Below, piece by piece: positions 38,601 to 50,600 of a DNA stretch of 64,000 nt (position 1 is its first letter; each line of letters begins with the position of its first letter). Origin of the DNA: Lineus longissimus (taxonomy: Eukaryota > Nemertea > Pilidiophora > Heteronemertea > Lineidae); contig NC_088308.1 in the NCBI RefSeq assembly GCF_910592395.1, positions 7,517,001-7,581,000 on the forward strand. The letters run 5' to 3'. Made by a program: the position numbers and the translations under genes. Under the pieces are notes generated by a model. It did not search any database. It was not told where the DNA came from and saw nothing but the letters and a program-made list of their open reading frames with translations.

Positions 38601-41600
38601 GAATTGTCTAAACTGATAGCTAATGGTGGCTTCAATGGATTGTACATGGACTTGCGCAATTGCATGGTTTGTAGCTCGCTAGGCAGTCATCTTTTGAATA
38701 CTCACTTACTTACTTAGTATGCCCTTTGCACATTTGGCAGGGTGGGCCATCGGCAACTTTGCTCTATCTTCTTCCGTTTTTGGTAGATCTAGGTTCCCGA
38801 GTTCTTCTCAAGAGAAGCCTCGCAACGTCCCTTAGCCAGCTCCATTCTCATGTGATATGTGTTGCATTGTGTTTCATTTCAAATGACTGGTGATCAGAAG
38901 TACTGTTATAGACAGTGATCATGTAGAATGTGGTTTACCACATAAATTATAGGTATCTTCTTCATTCTTTGCGTGTAATTGAGGATTACATAGAACTCTG
39001 TAATATCAACTAATGATTATAGCTTGCAAGTGCATTATGGTTAAGATCAATGTAGAATTCGAACATGCCTTAAACTAGTGATTTTGCTTGGCTTCAGTTG
39101 GGTAAGGACATGCACATGTATACAGGAGATGTCGGTGTACGACACTGTGTTGAACGTGTTTTACAGCATTTTGTTCAATGGACATTTACAATAATTTTCA
39201 CTTGGATTTGGCTTGTTTATTTTTGCTTTAATTCTTTATACTCGGATGGATAACTCTGCAACGTATCGGTAAGGTACATACACATGTATTTCCTTGTGTA
39301 TCCTCCAATTTCGGATCTTGCCGAAATAGAACCTTCCCCAGGTTCCCTCATACCAGATCAGAAGTTGCCTACATGTCCTCCCAATAGACAAAAGCCTTGA
39401 ATTTGTGTTGCTAACCCAACTCGAGTGTCCACCATCCGAATTACTGTGCTGTTGACCAAGTTGGACACGTATTCGCATGCTTGTAGAGTTCAGGAATATT
39501 TGTTTAACCATTGACATGATTTCAGGTGTCTGGTAATTGGTACCACTATCGAATTCATGTACCTCAACATTTTCATGGTCAAAACGTTGGACAATACTTC
39601 AGTAATCCGGCAAAGATCTTTAAGTGTCTTTTGACTATAGCTGGGCTGCTAAGTTGTGTTGATAATGTAGAGAGACATCACTCAAAATTACAAGTAAAGA
39701 GTTCTTTCAGATCGACCTGATGAGACCCGCGTACAATTTAATTTTCTTGCTCCTTGCGCAGGTACACTTCGAAATATCGAACAAAAAAATATTCTACTTA
39801 TGCCGGGCATATCGATTGTTTTCAAGTATTCCAAGTAACGACAATGATATTTTGAAGGGCGAACCATGCTATACGCCTACATACACGTTTCCTTACTTTT
39901 AGCAAGTCATTTCCTGAATAGTTCCGATCCTGAATAGAATGGAGAACGCGTAGATTTATTTTCCAGATATCTAAAAGGAGTATGAAATAGGCCGCTGACA
40001 TCATAACACCATCAATTTCTTTCCTACTTACCGTAGTTTTTCTTATGTTGTTGTTATATTTTTCTTTGCAGACGCCATCTTGTTGGAGCCCACTGACAGG
40101 CCGTTAGAAGTCGCTCTTACCGCTGCCCGAGGCCCACGATTCGTGCTACGTCTAAAACAGGACCCTACTCAACAGAATGGACCGAAGTTCGCACGTACTT
40201 GTATCAAGCCTGATGTAATCACGGATTTCGCCTCGTCGATTAATATAGAAAACAGGAAGTCACCGCTACCAAGGGATGTGAATGCAATCGCTTTACAAAG
40301 ACAGTATCGACCGTCTCTGTTCGCACAGCAAGCGTTAGCCGGAATGGCTGAGGACATTCAACCGGGGAAGGCTTTCCAGCCGCCAGTCGAGGCACGGAGG
40401 TCGACAGTCCGCAAGCAGAAGCGCCGTGATCATGCGGACGCGCCAGAGACTCGGAGCAGCATGCGCTCGACCAAGTCATCCTCATCCAAATCGTTCAGGC
40501 GCGGCTTCAGCTTGAGGCAGAAATCGGTTGAAGAGATCAAAATGAAGTCACCTACTGAGTTGTCCACTGAGGAGGCCTCGCCAGGTCTCCTGAAGATTTT
40601 TGGCGACACGATTTGTCCTGGCGCCCATTATAAAAGTGTTTTAGCAAGTGTAAATTCAACTGCCAAGGAATTGGTAAAGGAAGCTTTGGAACGTTATGGC
40701 GTTGATAAGACGAGTGCTGGAAAATATGTGCTGTGTGATGTGATAGGGAAGTTTGCGCAAGATAGTGAGAAAAGAGAGTCATCTAAATGGACTACGGAAT
40801 GCTTACGAATCATAGGTGATAATGAACAACCTTTAATTCTTCAATCGTATTGGAAACCGGATGAAGGTTTCTGCAGACGATTTGAACTGCATGAAAAAGA
40901 GGAAGTGACGACATATGACGATGATACGACGACACATGGACTAAACGCGAATGCGCGGAAAATGTTGATTATGCAAACGCGACCGGAAGCGGTCCAAAAT
41001 AGAAAGGAACAGTTTTTGAGGGAGTTGTCAAATTCAGAGATGCCCAAGTTTCGGTCTACACCGGACTTGTGCGGTGGGGATAAAGGATTAACGACTGCTA
41101 GGATACAAGCGGATCTGGAACGCCAAACTTGTCAGAGTGGTTTATCAGGGTCAGAATCATCCACCTATAGTGTCAAGGCTCCGCTAGAGTTCCCTTACTT
41201 TATCACGTTACGTGGTTATGACTTGGTCAACGATTTTGTGCTATATACCTTCCAGGACCAAATCACGCTAATCGGCAGTGGGTCGAATGGCGAACACAAA
41301 CTAGATATTGTTCTTAGTGCGCCGGATATTTTACATCAACATTGCTGGGTTTGTCAAGACTTGGAGGACAACCCACAGCATGTGACTATCAAGCCGTTTA
41401 CGGGCGCTACTGTGGGTCTGAACGGTGTACCTGTCAGTTTGAACGGGTCAACCCTCCACCCCGGGGATATCATAACCCTCGGGACCTATTACGTCTTTCT
41501 GTTTAAGGACCCTATCATCATGGCTGAGATGCCTCGGAATCTCCCCTGGCTTAGCCAACTTGGGCACCCGCAGTCCCCACAAGTGAGGCTCAAATCAGAC

Positions 41601-44600
41601 ACTGACCTTCCCTCCCCTGCTAAACCACCTACACCTTGCTCCGCGTGGAGGAAGCAGAAGCGACGGGAATACGAAAGTGACAACACGCGGTTAAAACTGA
41701 GTTATTCATTAGACCAAGAGGACTTGTTGTTGGAGCACATCATGGAGTGTATGGACAACTCCCCTACGCCATACCCTCTCTGTCCAGCCTACCTCAGTGC
41801 GATGACAGTGGAGTACGCCGCTGTGACGTATGACCAGGTCCATTTGAGGGCGCTGCTACTCAAGATGGCCACCGCAATGCAAACGAGGGTCTGGGTAAGT
41901 AAGGTCAAGGTCAAATGGTATCCATGGCAATACAAAATACCACAGATCTGTTGAATCGTTTTAAGCAAGCATTTACTTAGAAAAATACAAGCACATAGAA
42001 GAAGAGAAATGAGATGGGAAGGGGATGGATATTTTTTAGTTGCTTCGGCCACTGACATGACTGATTAAATACATGTATCCAACTAAAGCACGTAAAAATT
42101 GCAGTAATCGTTTCGTTTATGGTGATGAAATAATCTTCCCTATTTTATTACAGGCTAAAGCGAAGTTAGTGTCCGACAAACAACCAAACAGGTTAGTAGA
42201 AAACTCGTATGAGCGGGCAAAATATAATCTCGGTAATTGCAAGTGCGTGTTTTGCCAATATTTCAGTCCACTCCCTGTGGATTGATCCACATTTCGTTCT
42301 GAATTGGCCGTTCGATGAAACCTAGAAAGTAAAAAAGCAATTGAAATTTGATCGAGGTCCATTATGAGATTTCTCAGTTACATAGTTATGAGTGCCGGGA
42401 ATCTGAACGATCAATATTGCTGGATGACTTTATTATGCATACGGTACTAATACATGTAAAGATATTTCTCTAAAGTTGAATAAAACGTCAATAACTTCAA
42501 CGCATGGCTGTCAATCCACCACAAAACGTTCTCGCTTTCAAGGTACCAAAACGTCCTCGGGTCAAAACCATCTACAAGGCTTTAAACAATTTCGGGCTTG
42601 AGCTTGCGAAAAGCGTATCGTTCTGATTCTGAAAGAGCGTAGGCCTATGCCAGACTAGGCGGCAACGTTGTTCGTTGAAAAGATACTTCAGCTATTTCGT
42701 CCATGTGCCTGAGTAGCCCTCAAGTTCGTCATTAGAACGAACGTAAAACCACCTGTTCGTACATACTCTAAATAGAAGGCCTGCCAACGTAACAAAGTAA
42801 ATGCATTACATGTAGGCCTACACGTATCAATTTTTGATTATATCTGAATACTGTAAAACGTACATACCTTTATGACTGAGTGCATTATACATGCATTTTG
42901 TATAACATACCTAAAAAAGTTTGACTTTCTTCAACAGAATATCATGTCATTTTCTAAAGATATATATCTTTATTACCAACATGTCATTAAGGGCTAGTTT
43001 GTAACCCAATTCCCAAATTGATCTGCGTCCGCTTCGTCTGAAATAACCTTGACCTTTGAAGTTTCTGATATATGTCATTTCAGACTTCGAAGATCTTCAT
43101 CAGTGAAATAGAATAATCCGTTGATCGGTGACAAATTTAGTTGGCTTAAACTCGTCTTCTGACTTCGCTCCAAAACTATCCATTCAGATCACGAAAATGA
43201 CCATGACCTCATCAATTTCAGACATGTTGACAAAAGCACCTACATCTACGATGTCCTCGATGACCTTGAACCCGTGATCGTCTGGCTGAACAACAGCGTG
43301 GAGTTCTACCAGTTTCTTCAAGAGCACCAGTCAGATATCCTAATGGAGGCTGAGAAAGCTCTGCCTCCAGGCACAAGGGACTCCATTGTCAATGCTGAGG
43401 ATGAGTCCCTTGCCTTACTTGAAGACGTCGTCATGTATGGGTTCCAGCAAACGGTTTATTACATTACTAAGGTGGGTGTACACTTGAAGTCTGTGCGTCT
43501 TCTATCTTTCTTGGTTTCTAAGAAAATATTCGACCAGTGGCGGACTTGGACAGTGATATGGAAAAATCTTCAGGAATGGTGCATAGGCCTACACCCTATT
43601 TAAGAAAAAAAAGAGTTTTAACCTGCACAAATTATTATGATGGATGTGTTTAATACAGATGCGAACGTGTGCTTATATTAAGAGATATTGGTAACGATGT
43701 TTTTGGATGATAAGAGACCGAGAAGTCAAATAACCAATCCTCTCTGGTTCACCATCAAGCGTCTAGATGACTTTGGTGCACCCTTTTTGGTGGCCGTAAA
43801 TTCGACCTCAGTGCTTTTGATTATAACCGCCGCAATGTGTGGTGCGTCAACGTGCTTCGGCCTGTTGTGTTGCATAGAAGTTGTTTTTTTCTTTTTGGCT
43901 CCGATGAGACAGCGATCTATAAATTAACAAAATCATTTGAATCTTCTGCACTTATAATTTTGCATGCACACAATTTCCCTACTTCAAATCGATGTATCAT
44001 ATACATTTTAAGTGCTAAAGTTGATAAGTATTAAAAAAGACAACAGCTTAATATTTCGTTACATATTACATGTCAACGAAAAATGGATTACAGGGTTATT
44101 TTAGAGGGAAAATATGTTTCCGTAAAAGATGGAACTTTTTCAGATTCTAACCAAAACGTCCTCTCGAGGCAGCGATGTAAGTAAAACTTGCTATCATCAA
44201 AGCTTTGTGATTCTTTTGGCATAAAGGAAGTTCGCTTTTGGCAGTTTTGCTAAATGTAAACTGCACTCTGGCTTACTTAATCTTATCAACTATTAAGCTG
44301 TTTAACTGATTTTTCATTTGGTATAAAATGTCTTGGTATGAAATAGGGTCTGTCCCTTCGAACGCCTGCTATCTTTCTGTACCTCCGAAACATGCTTGTC
44401 TAAAGAAAATGGCTTCGTTGAAATCTACCACCAAAATCTATCTTCAAATAATGGTAGGCCCTATTTGGTAATTTGAAAAAAAAATCAGGACCGTTACAAT
44501 TGGATATTTTGTGCTGTCTATGTAAAAATTATGCTAAGAAATTTGTTCCAGGTAGTTGGTGATCTAGGATCTTGACAATTACCTAAAAATTGGGATTTCT

Positions 44601-47600
44601 TCATGGTCATCCGTTTTCCCAAAATCCAAATGCCCGCGCAAGAGTGGCTGATTTTGACATAATCAAAAGAACTAGTGCGGGGTTGAAACTTGCCCTGTAT
44701 TATTCTATGAGTGTATCCGCGCAGCCCGAGATGTCAGTTGTCTACCCACGATTTCCAAAAGCCCAGTCCTCCCTTTTTCTGAAGACTGAAACAAAATCAT
44801 AACGTATCCAATTCAACAGCAAACCCAACCTTTCCATCTTTGCTCACTGCAGGCGTTGTACCTAAGCCTTCCCGCAGTATTAGAATGCAACCCCTTCGCG
44901 GATGGCGACTCAGTACAGGAGGATCAACCAAAACCCGCAGGGACCATCCAGAGTATGGTGAACACCTTCCAGGCAGCTCTGGAGATCCTTGAACGGCTCA
45001 AGGTGCACAAGGAACTCATACACAGCCTCTTTTCGTACCTATTCTTCTTCGTCAACACGTCACTGTTCAACTCACTCATGGAGAAAGGTGAGTATTACAC
45101 GTAAGATGAATTTGAACCGAAAATATGAGAAAGTTCGCGTAAGGATCTCCTGATTTTCGGTAACTCTGCCAGTCTAAAATTCATCAATATCTCCGACAAT
45201 AATGACGAAGAACGTGTGCACCGATGATCCACGTCAATGCACGTACCGTTCTCCTTCTCCATACATGTTCTCTTCCACTTGCTCATCAGGTAGACGCAAA
45301 GGCGCCAGGCATAACCTGTTGAAACTTAAATGGCAGGCCTTCTGATAATAATTTACGGTGACTGCAGGACAGATTTCATATTTCACCCAAGTAATCTTCT
45401 TTAAATGCCCATTCGTTCAACTTGTGGCGGTGGGGAGTTATATGTTCATGAGTGGTATGAGATATGCGCAATCTGTGCTGAGGTGAAAAAAAACATATTC
45501 ATTGAGAGCATTCCTCTTTTACTTTATCACAGATGTTGGTCACAAGTACTACAAGTGGTCCAAAGGAGTTCAGATCCGCGGTAACATGGATGCCATCGAT
45601 GGCTGGGCATCAGAGCATGGCATGCAGGAGGTGGCTGACAAATACTTAGGAAAGATAGACAGCCTGGCAAACCTGCTGGCTACTCCAAGGGTCCAACTCC
45701 AACAGGTGGGTGGACAAACGCTCGATCTGCTTACAGGATTCTTTAGAGTGTGCACCTACTTTTCTTTGATAACCAGTCTTCATCATCTGATCATTGAGGC
45801 ACAAGCTGCTTTCTCGCCAGGCGGCTGGCATTAAAAATAAGTGTTTGGAAGTGAAGAGTGTCTCATAAGCTGTATCTGGCCGGCCCTTTCATTAAGGGCG
45901 TCACTATGATAAAAAAGTCTTCTTTCTGCCAGTTTAGTGACCAAAATGCGGCAAGTTCCAACGTTCATTGGTATTTTACGTTTCTCGCCGTACTGCGAAC
46001 AATGGAAATTTGAAATACATTCATTGGTAAATAAACCGGGTTACGCTGTTTTAATCATTGTATTCCTTGATTACAGGCTGAATGGCACACGATACGAAGG
46101 GACTTCCCATCACTGAACAAGGCTCAACTGCACAAGGTCCTCTCAGAATATAAGTTAGGCAATGAAGCAGTTCGACCAAAGGGCTGGTTCCCACCCCCGG
46201 AAGATATTGATGATGCCCTCAGACTTGGTGATTTACCGGAGAGTTTCAATAATCATCCGCCACTGCACATACCATCTGAAGGTAAGAGTAAAGTTAAGCT
46301 AAGTAAGAGTAAGAGTAAAGCAAGAGTAAGGTCAAGCTCAGTGAAATTAAGAGTAAGGGAGAGTGAAACCAGAGTCTTTCGCTGGTGAAACTAAGAGTGA
46401 AAATAAATGTTGTGCCTTTCACAGCATAAGATAAGGAGGTGCTTGTTGTGAATCTGTCAGGAGATTCAAGTTGATGAGGTGTGAATACTGAACTTTACCT
46501 GCGCATAGCAGTCCAGAGACCCTTAGTACATGTACCTCATAGTGTAAAAGCATATGATAGAATCCTTTGTCCCCGAAACTATATCCTCTGGACAGAATTT
46601 CCTACCTATTCTTTATCAATCATACCAAGGCATATTGGTCGTATTATTTGACATTCCACCTTTCTCTACTCCAGGTTTTAAAATGGATCTTCATGGTGAA
46701 ATAGAGGACCAGAGTTTCCATGATATCATCCACGAAATCAGGTCACTGCTGGGAGAAAAAGATGGTAAGCATTGATAGGATTAAAATTGCAATAACAATA
46801 TCATTAACCATTCATGTAGTTCCCAATATACTCTACCCATGGATTTAAGACGTCAGTCATGTCAGTGTCGTGTCATAATTAAGATCATGCATTTTGTTAC
46901 CATCTCATGTCAGTTATCAACCCAAAAATAGGCCGTCTACCTTTCAGTACCTGTGACTGATCAACTGCCTTTAAGTTCAAATCATAATGCCCTGTGTTGT
47001 AGAAAGGACAAACTTTATGAAGTATACACTGATCTCTTAAGTCCGTGGTTAGAGTATATATAACAACCTATAGGTAGGCTCCTGGTAGTTTGTTTCAATG
47101 ATACCTCACGTACATCCACAAACTAACACGTCACCTCTCCTCAAATTTACCCTACTAATTCGTCATTACGTCCTAACTTTTGTAAACATAACCTTTGTTG
47201 TATTCCACATCCTCAGTTAACCTAAAGCAATTTGTTGTGAAAACAACTTAATTGGGCGATGTTTGATTAACCACAAACTTGTGTGCGTGTGTGTGTGTTC
47301 ATTTTTAAAGATTTACCATGAAAAAAATCAGCTTTTATGAGCTGGTGAACGAGATGCAGATGAACCTATCCTCTCCTTCGGTTCTCACTCCTCAGCGAAG
47401 TCGAAAAGGGCTGAGCATTGTTTGTCTTTCATGTCTTACAGATAACTCACTTAACCAAACCAAACTTGGCGAATTCATCTCGGAGACGCATGACGATTAT
47501 AAAAATCCACCACATCGCGATGGCTTGGGATATATAAACCTGGCGGCGAATGAACGAACAATAAACATTCGCATGTGACTCTCGTTACACTCCGTGGAAC

Positions 47601-50600
47601 TAACAGTAACTTTCAAATCTGAGTGTTGTGCATTTTTATGACTTTATTCTAGACTAACAAAAGGGTGTCGGATCGAGGATATGCCTGATATGTTTCTCTT
47701 CCTGTGTTGCAGATGATGTTGATAGTGGTTTGAGCGTGAGTCACACCATGCCACAGTCCCCTAACACCCCGCGGCAACCGAGCTATGACACTCAGTCGGA
47801 GGATGAGGTCACACGGGACTCTTTCGCACCACATGACCAACGGAATACTAGCAAACCCGTTGGGAAACATGGATTAAAACCACTTAGGATTCCGCCACCA
47901 GCACGCATGTTCACAACAGGCTATAGAACGAATTCATTTAGGGCAGCCACAACTGACAAAATGGCGGAGAAGGATTCGAAGGTCGATCAAAGTCACAGGA
48001 AACGACTTGAAGATTCTGGGTATAAGGAGGATTTCATCTCCGAGGAACCGGCCCAACATTGTCCACCTTACGGATACGAGCCAAAGTGTAATGAGGATGA
48101 TCTTGTTGGAAATAACAGTGTGCGCGCAGAGGTAGACGCAGAACCACGGCTTACGTCATCATTTCGAAAAAATAGGGAGAAATCTGATAGTAAAGAACAG
48201 AATGCACATAATGTCATATCTATGAACAATTGGAGTTTAGGTAAGGCAAGTGGTGCAGCCCAAGCTCCAAGACATCGTACACAGGCTCCAGCTGAAAATG
48301 GTGATACTAGTACGACAGGTATCAGATGTGTGCGCGCCGCAATTACCCGACCTAAGGTTCCTCCACCCCCACCGATAATACCTCCGAAGCCTTACAAGAA
48401 ACGCCAGCCATCACCAGAAGCTAGTTCTAGCCGAAAGTCCTGGCCGCAACCGAGGAATGATACGGTTGTGGACGTGGGCGTGAGCCTGGAGAGGCCGGAT
48501 AAAGTGAACCGCGCAACTGGCACAGATGCGGTACGGCCTAAACGGGATAAAGAGCAGCACGGTTATTCTAGTCAAAGAGAAGGTTCAGGTCGTAAGATCC
48601 CGGATGTGGCATTGCGAAATCCGTCCGTGGAGAGAAGAAAAGATAACGGAACATCTAGAGACTTGTCTCGAGAGAGGCGCGAGAAACGGTTTTCGGCTCC
48701 AGTGGGTGGGGTACATTCTGACCTCCAGGAAGGTAGGGACGGGTCGACGCAAAGGCATTTAGAACCAGTAATACACGAAGAGGTAGCACCCTCGCAAATG
48801 TCACCATTTTTATCAAAGAGGCTCAGGGCGAAAGCAGTGGTAACCATTCAGGGTAATTCAGATCGTGATGATACAAACAATGTTAATGGTGCCACGGATA
48901 TGTCACCAGATCGCTCAGAACCGTACGGATATTCCCGAAGCGAACTCCAAGAAAAATCTCGCGTAATCGCAAGTAGTCAGTTCAAACGTGATGCGTTATC
49001 AGACATTCCACCGAAAATCCCACCAAAGGACCCTTCTATTGAAAGGCCATTACTGCCCTCTAAAGTTGACCAATCAGAGGATGATGTACCTCCCGCTCTT
49101 CCACCAAGAACCAATCACATCGGCGGCTCTTACATCGATATCAAACCAATCTCGCCTCCACAGAAAAGAACTAATCCGCCGAATCCTCTCGTGGGAAATG
49201 TCGCCGCAAAACGCAACCTCTTCTCAGACCCAGACACTACGAACTCTGCACCACCAAGGCCATTATCTTTTAGCGGTGGATATGGGAATGGCTACCAACC
49301 ACGAAGTCCAGAACGAGAACGGAATGCCGGAGATAGGCCATCGAGAGTTGACATGCCGAGAAACCGAGAGAAGACAATCGATAATCAGTCGTCACCTATC
49401 AGGATCGAACCCGTGACGACGCGTCGAACCAGTGATACAAAAAGTCGGCCGTATTCCTACCCTGTCAAATGGGATAAGGACGGGATAGAAGACTCACTGC
49501 GGAGCCCGGAGAGACCACGAAAAGTGGGGTTCGTAGACATCACTGCAGGCAGACAGCGTCCGGGTGAAGATCACACAGCCTACGTAGACGTGAACAAAGA
49601 AGACGGTGGACAGCCGAACGGCCTGCGAGTGCTGCCGGTAACGACGGAGTCACCAACATTAGGTAAGTGCGTTACAGTACTTCAAAGCAATGTATTTTGG
49701 ACTTCTCTCCATCCTTCAGAATGCCTTTAGTGTCGTCTTGTAAGCATTCCAATATCTGATTATGCTGCGGTCGTTTCAGAAGAGCAAGGTATCTCTGCCG
49801 ACATGATAACACTGAACGAGAGCAATGACGATGACGCAGTGTTCGTGGTGGACCTGGAGCGCGGTGACCGGGGGATAGGACTTGGACTCATTGATGGATT
49901 GGTAAGTGTTGATTAATTTCCTTTCGACTTCCACTGCACTGATGAAACTTCAGCCAGCTCGACTTCATATTCAGTACATATTCTCGCGTTCGTGGTAATC
50001 GGCTTCAGTTTGCTATTGCGAGTCCATCTAATTAGGCAAATACAAAAGAAAAACTCACAACGCTGCATGCGGTGATACGTGATGATGATCAGCGCCGACG
50101 ATTCGGATGTTACTTTCGATGGTTATCTTTTCCTCTCTCACCTTTACGTTGCCTTGTTCCAGTTTACACCCCTACGCAAGGCGGGCATCTACGTGCGGAC
50201 TATCGTGCCGAATGGGAATGCGGAGAAAGATGGACGGCTGAGGCTTGGTGACCGCATACTTGCCGTCAATGGGACTAGCGTGGTCGGAGCTGATTATAAC
50301 AGGTAACATAATCAACTAACCTCTTATATTCGGATAATAGAATATTGATATTTTGGCATTGGGGGCGACAAGTTTTATATTTGAGTTGGCTTTCGAGGAA
50401 GTCCTATCGAATGGCGCCATTTTTGTATGGCTATACAAAGGGGGCAGTCAAATAGTGCACTCAATCTTTTCCATCCTAAAGATAGCAAAGAATTCGGCCA
50501 ATGCTCTTCCTCATGTCGGTATGCCTGTGACGCTTGTCCACAGTGATCGGATCTACATGTACATGTATATGTAGGCCTGCATCCAACACCTTTTACGAAA

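Noticed and set aside
47318-47578. 86-codon open frame in Radil intron 9 as an extra exon
   Set aside because: The phases of exons 9 and 10 already match, and the frame shows no domain or good flanking splice sites.
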